Shown here: one piece after another, positions 23,488 to 34,774 of the stretch
How the letters are laid out: each line of letters begins with the position of its first letter
How positions within the stretch are numbered: position 1 is the stretch's first letter
Assembly (NCBI GenBank): GCA_030562195.1
Contig: JAUJPP010000012.1
Coordinates: 19,530,001 to 19,594,000, forward strand
Source of the DNA: Nipponacmea schrenckii
Lineage: Eukaryota; Mollusca; Gastropoda; Lottiidae
Length of the DNA: 64,000 bases
Reading direction: 5' to 3'
Translations under genes and position numbers: made by a program
Notes under the pieces: model-generated
The model's input: only the letters and a program-made list of their open reading frames with translations
Told to the model about the DNA's origin: nothing
The model's database searches: none

Positions 23488-26400
23488 ATGAGTATTAAAT
23501 TACGATACTCGGGGTTAATGATCACCTTTATTTTATTAGGTAAGTTGACTTTAATTATTTTAGCGCTATTACATGGTTTTATGTTAGATAATAGTTCAAT
23601 GCAAGAAAAGTTGGTTGACATCTTTCTATCTTCGCTACATGTGTAATAAATAGTCAGAACAGGAGAAACACAAATTACAATAATTTTATTCCGGGTAAAA
23701 ATCATGCAGATCGAATTTTACAGTTTATAATTTGAAGGGATACTCGTATTAACATGAACATAATATTTTAGTTCTCAAGAATGGTCCATATGAGTATATA
23801 TTCATCAGTGAACTTAGCTGATGTCATAAAGTAACAGAATCCCTTAAAATCTTGAAAACATTACTCAAAATACAAAAAGAACAAAAAATTAAAACCTTAG
23901 AAATTTGAAAAAAGATATATTAAACATAACTCTCTCCACACACACTCTGTTAAACCAAAAGTTGTTATTATGCACCCTTTCAATTCAACAAAACTTGGTG
24001 TTATATAGGTTAGTATTAGTAGTTAAATAGAATAAGTAGGAAACATATTTCTCGAGAATAAGTTGTTTATTATAATTACGTTAACATCGTTAACGGTTGG
24101 ATTGTTTAAGTAAAATAAATTTAGGCCTAAACAGATTGCCCCTATTTATCTTCCACCATGCATTGCGGCTCTGTCCACAAGCAAAATTGTTTCAATTCAT
24201 CTGACCATGAGCACAATTTTTCCGTTTTCCGATTTCTGGGAAAAGAATTGAAAACCTCGAGCACTGTTTAGGGGCAATATCTGGCTTCGCGTCCGTCAGT
24301 TGAGTTTCGGAGCAGAAAAGTGTTAATATGAATAGTAAATAGTAAATTGAGAGTGAATAAGTAATAGGCGACTATTTACACTGAAAAAAGCTTCAGTGAA
24401 ATAAAGAGACAATTACATGTAACTACCAAATTGTCCATTTCAGGATATATGAATTTCCATAGTTGCACGACACAAAGTTTGTACACATGTCAAGATGGAA
24501 CACAGATCCCATTTTCATATCAATGCGATGGTGATAATGATTGTTCTAATGGGGAGGATGAACTTAACTGCACAGGTAAAGTATGTTCTTTATTGAAAGT
24601 ATCATTTATATTTAACAACGAAATGAAGATTCTGTTGATTGTATTTTGTAACAACTGTATAACAGTTGTTCATATCTGAAAAATTAGAACCCAATGTCAA
24701 TCCTTGATAGATCACGATTAATAAATATAACATTACAGATGTAGTTAATTGTGGTGAAAACGAAAGAATGTGTGAAGATTCTAACTGTATACCAGTTCGT
24801 TGGTGGTGTGATGGTGATTTTGATTGTCCAGACTCAAGCGACGAGAGACGATGTCCAGCCATAGTAAATGAACCTGTACGTATACCAACACAGCACAGGA
24901 ACATTAGCAAAAATGAAAATAAAATGAATAGAATTTGCGTACTTCTTTTCTGAAACTGATTGGGCAGATAAAAAAGGACAACGCCACAAGGGTACAGGGG
25001 AAATACCAATACAGTGGCATTAGCCAGTCCAATCTTTGTTGTGGATTCTTTGTCATTCCACTGTCCCATTGAGGATGAAGTAGAGCTCTTAAAGCAACCC
25101 CAAGCAGCCAAAAAGCTGATGAATGATTTAGTGACTTGAATGTAATGGTGTTTAAAATATCGATCGCCATAAAGATTTGTTATTAAGGTGTCTTGGATGC
25201 GTTCAATTCTTATAGAATAGAATGGTGACAAACCAATTACTCTTCAACTAAATGCCATTTTAATTTTCAGGGTTTTCACAACCAGACTGGTAATTTTATA
25301 TGTCATGATCTGTCCAGGATATCAAAACTATTTCATTGTGACGGTTCTGCAGACTGTCCCGATGGATCGGATGAAGTCAACTGCACCCGTAAGTAGTACT
25401 ATTGAATTACCGTTCATTCCGGAGCTAAATTTAATAACTAATAGGTAAGGGGTAAAACTTCCATGGAGCCAAGAGGGAGTAGAACTCGAAGGCAACTGAA
25501 AAAAAGCATGCCATCGACTTACAATGATCGGGTCGATCGCTGAATCTGGTCAATCTGCAATTTGTTATTGATTACTTTATAGCCGGGGGTAAAAGGCTTT
25601 TTGTGATTGTTTTTCGGGGAAGAGAGGGATTGATACTCCCAGATGTACAGGCTCCCTAGGGTGGAACAAATAATTTATTGAGAAATTGGGATAAAAGGTC
25701 TGGATCTGTCGGGTGGTTTTCTTCTGTTCTGACCTTAAATTAGAAAAATAATAATAACTCTCCCAATGGGCAAGAAGTATAGTACCTGTTATATACAGAT
25801 TGCTTTTAGTTTGCTATGAACAAGATGGTCATTTAAGTTCTGATTTTTGGAATATACCACTATCATTTCCTGCTTATTTGTTACACATGAAAAAAAATAT
25901 TTTGTAATCTTTTGTGCCGCTGCAAGTGTTTTATTTATAATTTGGACCTGTTAGGAAAATTTAAACTATAGTATATATCTGGAATGAATTAAATACCCAG
26001 CACAAATGATAACAAATATATGAATCTTAAAAAAAAAAAGTCCAATAAATAAAATTGCTTATAACTGGCAAGAGTTATTGCCTTCTACTGCGTGTCTCTA
26101 ACGTCATCTACGTGCTAGAAAAATGCCAGGTGAAAGTTTAAATCTTGTAAATAGTAACTCCGACTTATCAAGTGAACAGAAATGTCAAATTCTCATATTA
26201 AATGTGTCCTATAATTCGGCAGTGATTCAACCCCCACTGGTTCAAGATAAGTCAAAGAATGTCCTGCTGGATAAGGCAGAAGCTTGGATTATTTATCTGC
26301 CATTTTGTCAAGTCTTTATGGCGTTGTAGACCCAAGATACTGTTGATCGTTTGCGTCAGCAAATGCAAATCATGCTTTTAAAGATGGTTTATCTATCTTG

Positions 26401-29400
26401 AATTGTCAATGCCGCATTTTCAGTCGATATTAAAGGAACCATCACAAGTGCTGGACCAATTATTGATCTTAGATCAACGTATCACAAAAGTGGTCAGCAA
26501 GGGTTTAAGCATCACTCATGGACACGTCACGAAAGAATGACCGCATATGGTATGTGTGGGAGGGTAAGTTTTGGGGATAGGGATATATACTGGCTGACGA
26601 ACTGGGAATCGCGGGGAGGGGTTGTTGTTGTTGTTAGGAGTTTGTCTTGGTGTGAACGTGTATTTTGTAACAAACATTATAACAGTTGTTCATATTTGAA
26701 AAGTGACATTTATATTAGAACCAAATGTCAATCCTTGATAGATCACAATTAATAGGTATAACATTACAGTTGTGGACAATTGTGGTGAAAACGAAAGAAA
26801 ATGTGAAGATTCTAACTGTATACCAGCTCCTTGGTGGTGTGATGGTGATTCTGATTGTCCAGACTCAAGCGACGAAAGACGATGTCCAGCCATAGTAAAT
26901 GAACCTGTACGTATACCAATCCAGTACAGTAACATTAGCAAAATGAAAATACAATGAATAGAATTTACGTAGGCTATTGTACTTGGGAAGACAAAAAAGA
27001 ACAATAATGAAAATGCAAGGACTGTGGCATAAGCCAGCCTAATCTTTGTTCAGTAGACTTGATTGTATTGGTGTATAAAAAATCCATCGTACGGTGTCTT
27101 GGATGCGCTCATTTCTAATAGAATAGAATGTTGACAAAACAATTACCCATTTTAAATTTCAGGGTTTTCAGAACCAGACTGGTAATTTTATATGTCATGA
27201 TCAGTCCAGGATAAGAATACAATTTCATTGCGACGGTTCTGCAGACTGTCCGGATGGATCGGACGAAGTCAACTGCACCCGTAAGTATTATATATTATTG
27301 AATTACCGTTAATTTCGGAGGTACTTAATAACTTACAGGTAAGGATACAACTTCCATGGAGCCAAGAGGGAGCAGAACTCGAAGGAAAACTGCAAAAAAC
27401 ATGCCATCGACTTACAATGATCGGATCGATCGCTGAATACGATGGAAGTTTATCATTTTCTAATTCTAACAGTTTCAACTGGTATTTAATGCATTTAAAC
27501 GAATATTCACAAAACAGGGGTTTGCGACCACTTTCTCCATCTATACTTTGGTATCTTATTTGTACATTTTTATATTGGGAGAATATGTGTGACCCCATAT
27601 TTCAGCACCATCGAGGAGAAATGGGGTAAGCATTTTGTCAAATATTTCGAATGCTGTTCTAATTGGAATCGTATTTAATTTCCGGTTCAGACATTTTACC
27701 AGGTTCCTTTAGCGGATTGTAAGGATAGCGTTTCTTTACATTTCGTCCAAACCAACTTGGGATTAAAAATATTTATAACTTGCAACGTATTCAATTGGGT
27801 CTCAACATAACGCCCAATAACAAAAATACATTATTATGATTAACATAAATACCCTGACCATTGTATCTAGCAAGGCGACTGACAAATTGATTTATGAATA
27901 TTGAATATAACATTGGGCTTATGACAAACCCTTGTCGTGTTCCAATCAGACATTAAAAAATGTCAGTTAAACCATTGTTGGTCTTGACGCATGATTTTCG
28001 CTTGCTACATACATTGCGAATGAAGTCTAAAAATGTACCATAAATTCTGAACTGAATCAAAGTACACCACAGGTAATCGTGCTGGACAGAGTCATGGGCC
28101 CGACTCACATCAATAAAAAGACAGTAGAGTCTCCTACCTTTTTTAGATATATAATTTGACACAAGGCCCTACAGGCTAAATATGTTGTTCACTGTGCTGT
28201 ATTTTCTTGCAAAAGGGAAAGATTGATATTATGGCAATTTGCTATGATCGACAGTCTGCTATTTAACACTTTTAAAGGGATAATAGGCGTTAGAACGAAC
28301 ATAAAATTTTAAGTTCACTCAAATTTGGACAATAACAGTATATATCCACCAGTGGACTTACCTATACATCAAAATCCCTCTAAAATCCCCAAAATAAAGT
28401 AGTTAATCATAAAACGCTTGAGCCATCCATCAAGCGATTTTCAAATCGTGTAAATATAAAGGGAAGTAACTCTAACATGTGAGTTTTCACGCGTCCTTGA
28501 CCCCTACTGTTGAATTCCACAATGATGTTTTAGCGTTGATTTACCAGACGCTTTTATTCTCAAACTGAATGGAATCGTCGCTGGCTCACTTTTTTTTAAA
28601 ATTCCGAATATATTTTTATTGTGGTTTTAAACCATTGTTGGTCTTGACGCATGATTTTCGCTTGCTATATACATTGCGAATGAAGTCTAAAAATGTACCA
28701 TAAATTCTGAACTGAATCAAAGTACACCACAGGTAATCGTGCTGGATAGAGTCATGGGCCGACTGTGAAGGGCAGTAGTGAAATACCAATAATTTTCAAC
28801 ACGGTTCCGTGCACCATTTTTGTGAAGGGGATAAATGATTGCACTCACTTAGGAAAAATTCCAGAGTCAAATATTTCATTAAATATAATTTTAACGCCGG
28901 CAGAGGTGTCTCTGTACCCTCTTTATTAATATCGACACAACAACCATCGATGCCACCTGATTTACGATTTTTCCTATCTCGCAGGCTCTTATAGATATCC
29001 TTAGATTAGATGATATTGTTAAGGTCCGTTGGTTCTGACTTAACACAAGATTCACATGATTCGTCACGATGATGTACAATTTTCAATAAATCTTCATTTT
29101 CAGGAAATTGGTCAGGTGCATACAGTTTATTAAAGTAAGAATACCCCATTGATCAGGACTGATAGTGTTAATATCTGATGTTTTTGTAATGAGTGTCTCA
29201 ATCTACATCCTACAGTGGCCCATATACGACATTCCTTTTTGTAGTTTTCCGTTAAAAAAATTGAGACTTTTCACCCAGGTGGAAACCTATTTAGTTTCCG
29301 ACATTTATTTTTATGTATCAGTTTTTATATTTAGGTTTTCAGTTTATATTTTTAGGTTTTTTTCATACGCCCACTTGAAACAGCTAGGGGACGTATTTCG

Positions 29401-32400
29401 TCGCCACCCACGTCCGTCCGTCCGTCCGGACACAGACAGGAGCGACGACTATATACATACACCCACATTAATATGTGAGCGTATAAAAATAGGAATGTTG
29501 TATATGGGCCATTTTTAGGGTGGCACTACACTGATTTCTGCTTTCCAGTTGTTGAAAGTAGGCTAATCCTTAAAATAGCCATTGCTCTTTGATCGTCTAA
29601 ATTTGTTGAGACTATTATATTTCGGCCTTCAAGACTTAATACACCTCGTCAGACCGGGTCGGTTGTGTTTGTACGGGTTTTTAACGCGGTTTAATGCCAG
29701 TTAAAATACACCTAGAAGCGTCATATATATATCTTTATTAAGCATATCAGTCTATCCATGTCGTTACTACTCTCTTATATTTGTTTCCGCTAATTTAGGA
29801 AAAAAATTCTAGGTTGCATTTATTATCAATTTTTGAATCATTTCTTATACTTTTCTCCACTATGAATCGGGTAGAGTTATGTAATGTTTATGTTTTGTTG
29901 ATTTCAGTTCAGAAAGCTTTTGTTCTTTTTTTGTTCAGGAATTGACTTACCCATGATCGGGTGTCGTTATTTTTTTCTTGACCATGAGTCACAGTACAAG
30001 ATTTAATTATCTTATAATCAAAATTAGAAAGGAGCGTGCTTGACCAATTATTTATCTTAGAACATTTCACAATAGTGGTCAGTAAGGGTTTAAGCATCAA
30101 ATAATTGCTACAACAAGAAAGAATGACCAAATATTGTATGTGTGGCAGGGTAAGTTTTGGGGATAGGGATATATTATTCTGGCTGACGAACTGGGAATCG
30201 GGGATGTTGTTGTTAGGAGTTTGTTTTGGTGTGTATTTTGTAACAAAATTATAACAGTTGTTCACATCTGAAAAGTGACATTTATTTTAGAACCCAATTT
30301 TCAATCTTTGATAGATTATATAAGTAATAAGTTACTATTACAGATGTAGTAAATTGTGGTGAAAACGAAAGAAAGTGTGAAGATTCTAACTGTATACCAG
30401 CTCGTTGGTGGTGTGATGGTGATTTCGATTGTCCAGACTCAAGTGACGAGAGACATTGTCCAGCCATAGTAAATGAACATGTACGTATACCAACCCACAA
30501 TCCATAATACAATTTTGACGCGATTTTACGAAGTCAGGAGCAATAACTTTAAACTCGTTAAATTCCAATTGAACACTGTCTTATCTATTCCAATACTCAT
30601 ACCAATATTTGTGAAAATTGTAGCTTCTATTGTACGCACAATCAAATTTGACGCTTTTTTTTTAAGCCACCAACTTATCATTCCCAATACTTAACCAAGT
30701 TTCACCAAAATCCATGGAAAACTGTAGCTTCTAGTGTACCCACAATAAAATTTTGACGCAAGGGCAATGACTGAAAACCGTTCATTGAAAAATCATCAAA
30801 TTCAAATTTGACCAAGGCCACTGCTCACATCAAGTTTCATCCAATATTGTAGCTTCTATTGCATTAAGAATCAATTTTGACGCGATTTTACTAAGTCAAG
30901 GGCAATAACTGTTCATTATAAAGTCGTAAAATTCGAACTTGACCGTCGTCGTATCGACTCCCGAACTCATACCAAATTTCATCAAGATAGCTTGCCAGGC
31001 AAGGTAATATACGCCCACTGGCAGCATTTATTTCAAATAAAAACTTTTCAGTAAGGTTACAATAAGTGGAATCAATTATTCAACCTACCAACCTATTTTT
31101 TTCTAGGGTCTCTAGTTTCATTAAAAACTGTCAAGAATTGTACCTAATAACAACTCATTAAATATTTTTCGGTATTTTTATGATTTGCAATAGGGTTCAC
31201 CCTTAATAATATTTTGATATTTTTAATTCTTAATAAGGCTCATCCTTGGTTGATATTAAACAATTTCAGCGAGTTTGTCAAAAAGGAATGTTTAGAGTGT
31301 TCACAAGCCAAAAGTTGAAAGCGTTTTTGAAAACAGGCGCAATAACTGACACTAAATATTTTTCGATTTATCTGATTTTCAATAGGGTTTATCCTTGTGA
31401 GAAAACAAATACTAAAGCCAAGTTTCATCAAAATCCATTCAAAATTGTTCTTTCTAGAGTGTTTACGAGTTTTCAAAAACAAGGTCAATAACTTGTACTA
31501 AATATTTTTCGATTTTCAATAGGGTTCATCCTTGGGAGACAACAAATACTCCAGCCAAGTTACATCAAAATCCATTAAAAATTGTTCTTTCTAGAGTGTT
31601 TACAAGCTAAAATTGAACGCGTTTTCAAGAACAAGGGCTATAACTGACACTAAATATATTTCTATTTATTTGATTTATAATAGGGTTCATCCATGGGTAA
31701 AAACAAATACTCAAGCCAAAGTTAATCAAAATCCATTAAGAATAGTTCTTTCTAGAGTGTTTACAAGCTAAAATTGAATGCGTTTTCAAGAACAAGGGCA
31801 GTAACTCATACTAAAAATTTTTTCGATTTTGCTGATTTTCAATAGGGTTCATCCTTGAGTTATAACACACTCTCACACCAAGTTTCATCGAAATCCATCA
31901 AGAATTGTGCCATGTAGAGTGTTTACGAGACAAAAATCGAACGCGTTTAAAAGAACAAGGGCAATAATTCATATTAGATATATTTTGATATTTTTAATTT
32001 TCAATTAGGCTCATCCCTTGCAATATCCAACAATTTCAGTGAGTTTTGTCAACGTTGGTCATGAATCGTACCTTCTAGAGTGTTTATTAGCCAAAAAGTT
32101 AAACCCGTTTTCAAACACAAGGGCAATAACTGACACTAAATATATTTCGATTTATTTGATTTTCAATAAGGTTCATCCTTGGGTAAAAACAAATACTCAA
32201 GCCAAGTTTTATCAAAATCCATTAAGAATTGTTCTTTCTAGAGTGCTTAAAAGCTAAAATTGAACGCGTTTTCAAACACAAGGGCAATAACTGATACTAA
32301 ATATTTTTCGATTTAACTGAATTTCAATAGGGTTCATCCTTAAGTGATTAGAAATACTCATGCAAAGTTATGTCAAAATCGCTCAAGAATTGTGACTTGT

Positions 32401-33511
32401 AGAGTGTTTACGAGCAATTGTGGACGGACGGACGGACCGACGGACGGACGGACGGATGTGGGTGACGACAATATACGCCCCCCATTTCATGTGGGCGTAT
32501 AAAAATCCATTGAAAATTGAAGTTCTATTAAACCGACAATACAATTTTGACGCAATTTAAGTATTCTTTAAATTTTTCTTCAATACCAATGCAGACAAGT
32601 TAAATCAAAATCTTTGAAAACTGCGGATTCTATTGCACCCACAATACCATTTAGACGCAATTTTACTAACTCAAGGACAATAACTCAAAAACATTCATCG
32701 AACTTGAAGGCCGTCTTATCAATTCCAATGCTGATACCAAGTTTAATCAAAATCAATTTAAAATTGTTGCTTCTATTGCATCAACTAATTCAAGCGCGAA
32801 CGTGTTTAAAAAAAATTAAGGGTAATATTTCACATGTTTTCGATGTTTGATTTTCAATTGGGTTTATAATGTGGGATAAACTATCTCAGAAAGTTTCGTT
32901 TCGTCAAAATCTATAGAAAAATGAATTTTAATAGGGTTTGTCTTTGATAAATGATTTCAGTGTTGATGAAAACCGCAAAGAATGTGCTTTATTAAGAGTG
33001 TTTATTAATTGCAGACGGACGAATATATATATTTCAGTTTTCGTGTGCACGTATAAAATTTGTCCATCGGCTAGGCGAAATATTTTAAGTCCTTAAAAAT
33101 AATGTATAAAATCCAAACAGGTCACAAATCAAAATCAAATCTTGAACATTTCAACGACTTTCATCTTAATTTCATCTGAGGGGCAAGTTCTTTATCTGGA
33201 CTGCTGCTAAATGGCATTGCGAAGGTCTAATGTTTTTTTCAAGAGGTATTGCCCGTTTTTATCAACAAGTCCGACAGTGGGTGTAAATTCAATTAGAGCT
33301 TTTTATTATTTTTTTTTAATTTCAGAACTCATCGCTTCTATCAAGGATTGAGGCGGCGGCACTCGTTTCTGACAATACAGAGATGCAGGTGCCATTACAT
33401 CACAAGTCCAGTCCGATAATCTTGAAGTCCTCATCAACTAGTTTATTACGTACAGTTCCATTTACAGTTGTATTTCTCGTGGTGCCTATCAGTTTCTGTG
33501 TAAAACATTGA
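23488..33511 (+). CDS. LDLa-repeat surface/secreted protein 2 (six LDLa domains)
   Basis: Join 23488-23539, 24444-24575, 24739-24875, 25271-25388, 26770-26906, 27163-27280, 30344-30480, 33326-33511 (338 aa). All introns are GT-AG with matching phases (1,1,0,1,0,1,0). The signal peptide begins [17 protein letters not shown]. LDLa modules are exon 2, then alternating type A ([17 protein letters not shown]) and type B ([18 protein letters not shown]) in the order A-B-A-B-A. The last A exon has RHC instead of RRC. The final exon differs from that of gene 1 by only a few bases, and its hydrophobic tail gives the same GPI or membrane-anchor prediction. Gene 1 has one A-B pair plus a distinct fourth module. 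Here the A-B pair was duplicated and a third A exon stands in the fourth place. Introns of 3 kb carry pearl-like, LINE and MITE insertions. Function is inferred only from the LDLa fold. Confidence 0.83.
23736..23880 (+). mobile_element. MITE family A, left-end fragment
   Basis: It starts with AAGGGATACTCGTATTAACA and continues TTCTCAAGAATGGTCCATAT and AGTAACAGAATCCCTTAAAA. This parallels the reverse complement of 40440-40644 and part of 50530-50813. It lies inside intron 1 of LDLa gene 2. Confidence 0.5.
24640..25560 (+). repeat. Segmental repeat unit containing LDLa exons A1 and B1
   Basis: Intron and exon sequence here recurs at 26660-27450. Common blocks outside the exons include AACAGTTGTTCATAT, GTCAATCCTTGATAGATCAC, CATGGAGCCAAGAGGGAG and CGACTTACAATGATCGG. 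The repeat therefore covers the splice sites and flanking introns, and not only the coding parts. Confidence 0.75.
26460..26910 (+). repeat. Segmental repeat unit around LDLa exon A2, copied at 30045-30485
   Basis: GTGGTCAGCAAGGGTTTAAG, GGGTAAGTTTTGGGGATAGG and CTGGCTGACGAACTGGGAAT, followed by exon A, reappear at 30045-30485 before exon A3. A third exon A was therefore copied together with about 300 bp of upstream intron. Confidence 0.75.
27640..28240 (-). pseudogene. Non-LTR retrotransposon (LINE) RT fragment
   Basis: The minus-strand frame 27953-28162 reads [20 protein letters not shown], the RT segment with the first catalytic Asp. After a frame break it continues [17 protein letters not shown]. 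Both are hallmarks of LINE reverse transcriptases of the CR1/Jockey/L2-like type. Stops and shifts make it non-functional. It lies antisense in the intron between B2 and A3 of LDLa gene 2. Confidence 0.7.
28273..28627 (+). mobile_element. MITE family A, 3'-truncated copy
   Basis: It begins TTAA then AGGGATAATAGGCGTTAGAA, the family terminal repeat. It is collinear with the reverse complement of 62233-62705 until TTTTATTGTGGTTTTAAA. There it joins LINE sequence and the other terminal repeat is missing. Confidence 0.75.
28628..29150 (-). pseudogene. LINE RT fragment with a duplicated segment
   Basis: Bases 28630-28760 repeat 27969-28101 almost exactly. Beyond them the minus strand encodes a broken upstream RT region, including [17 protein letters not shown] and [11 protein letters not shown] (compare the KAPGxDG region of LINE RTs). 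The MITE at 28273-28627 sits between the two copies of the duplicated piece. Confidence 0.6.
29376..29490 (+). mobile_element. Very short pearl-like element
   Basis: ATACGCCCACTTGAAACAGC on the left, ACGTCCGTCCGTCCGTCCGG in the middle and GTGAGCGTATAAAAAT on the right form a miniature version of the family with no core repeat. Confidence 0.5.
30984..32506 (+). mobile_element. Pearl-like / Helentron-like element with a 161-bp core array
   Basis: The left end is AAGATAGCTTGCCAGGCAAG, then AATATACGCCCACTGGCAGC. About eight core units follow, each with AATAGGGTTCATCCTTG, CAAGTTTCATCAAAATCCAT, AGAGTGTTTACAAGC and AAGGGCAATAACT. The AATAGGG starts at 31518, 31679, 31841, about 32003, 32165 and 32325 give a period of 160-162 bp. 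A GGACGGACGGACCGACGG microsatellite follows, and then a tail with a hairpin, ATACGCCC/GGGCGTAT, ending TATAAAAATCC. The layout agrees with pearl elements described from bivalves, later grouped with non-autonomous Helentrons. Confidence 0.75.
32507..33060 (+). repeat. Diverged pearl-like core and tail fragment
   Basis: Blocks such as TTCTATTGCACCCACAATAC, ACTCAAGGACAATAACTC and TTTCGTGTGCACGTATAAAA resemble core and tail pieces in degraded form. A related block at 30480-30980 precedes the main element. Confidence 0.4.
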
Positions 33512-33669
33512 CCAGCTATCGTTATTGCTATACAAAATAATTTCCATTTTTACTATTCGAGGTCATATTTGTATTGAATTTTTCTTAAGGCCTACCTTTC
33601 GAGGCCGTCGTCGTTATCATCAATATTTATATATGGGTACTTTTTTATAGATATTTTGACACATGCATT

Positions 33670-33675
33670 AATAAA
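33670..33675 (+). terminator. Candidate polyadenylation signal of LDLa gene 2
   Basis: AATAAA 158 nt after the stop codon, in the 3' flank shared with gene 1. Confidence 0.5.
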
Positions 33676-34049
33676 ACTGGTTAAAATGCAGCACGTGCTT
33701 ATCATTTGGTTCACTATTAAAGGGAGGTAACTTATTCAGTTCCTCAAAGGTTTTGACCTTGCTCTTCAAACGAAACTGAAGATCCTTCGCAGTTACATTG
33801 TTCAATGCTCCAGAACTTTGTGCAAGGTTCCATGCATGATAAGTAATCATGGCAACAAAAATCGCCTTCTGTTTCCAGGCAAGTGATCTACATCAATGCG
33901 ATGCCAAAGCTCCAACGTTTCGGCAGACGATTGCACCCTTTCGCCAAATCGGATTATCGCCAGTGTATTTTTAAGCCCCATGAGTGGTGACAACCACGAC
34001 ATGTGAGCAGTCTAACAATAGGAAACTTTTTTATGCCGGGGATTCATAA

Positions 34050-34774
34050 AAGATACCTTACCAGGCAAGATAATATACGCCCACAGGCAGAGTTTGAACA
34101 AAACCTTGACAGCACAGTAACAATCACCAGAGTGAAACATTCAATTATAAAGTTATCTCAACGTTACAAAATTAATGAGTTTCGATAAAATCTTTCAAGT
34201 TATTGTACCTTCCAACAACGCAAGAACTCGTTAAATACTTTTCGTTATTTTTGATCATCCTACTATTTTAGCCAGATATCCCAAAATTTGTGCATTGTAA
34301 AATTTACGAGCCAAAAATTGAACACGTTTTAAAGAAAAGGGCAATAACTCATTATTAAATAACGATATTTTTTTAGGGTTTTATCCGTGGCTGATAAACA
34401 TTTTCGGCAAGTTTCGTCAAAATCCGTGAAGAATTGTGACTTATTGTGTTTACGAGTCAAAAATCGAACACGTTTCCAAAAGAGGGGCAATAGCTGATTC
34501 TAAATATTTTTCGATTTCTGATTTTCAACAGAGTTCATCCCGAGTTATAACGAGTGTTTAAGAGCATTTCAGGAACAAGGGCAATAACTCATAAATATTT
34601 TTCAATTCCTCTGAATTTAATAGGGTTCCTCCTGGAGGAGTTAAGACATTTACAAATACATGTAGTACGTCAAAAATTGTGCCTTCTGGAGTATCTACGA
34701 GCGATTGCGGACGGTCGGACCGAAAGACATGGATGACAATATACGCCCCCAATTCTATGTGGGCGTATAAAAAT
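34050..34774 (+). mobile_element. Pearl-like element downstream of LDLa gene 2
   Basis: It starts AAGATACCTTACCAGGCAAG, then AATATACGCCCACAGGCAG. About three diverged core units follow (AGGGCAATAACTCAT, TTTCGTCAAAATCCGTGAAG), then GCGGACGGTCGGACCGAAAG and the ATACGCCC...GGGCGTATAAAAATC tail. Confidence 0.7.

Noticed and set aside
24602..25231. 209-codon minus-strand frame
   Set aside because: It is antisense to LDLa exon A1 and the adjoining intron. Similar antisense frames appear at every exon A (18164-18523, 26690-27004, 30282-30512), as expected from cysteine/aspartate-rich coding on the other strand.
26123..26455. Possible short gene starting [10 protein letters not shown]
   Set aside because: The frame is broken by a stop after 68 codons and continues in frame, so it could be a decayed element, but I recognise no motif.
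30984..32506. CRISPR-like or satellite array
   Set aside because: Repeats are contiguous units of about 161 bp without spacers, inside an element with defined ends. The sequence is animal.
16152..33511. Reading the two LDLa loci as one long LDL-receptor-like gene
   Set aside because: Each locus has its own TATA box, signal-peptide exon, anchor exon with stop codon and polyadenylation signal. EGF and YWTD modules are absent.
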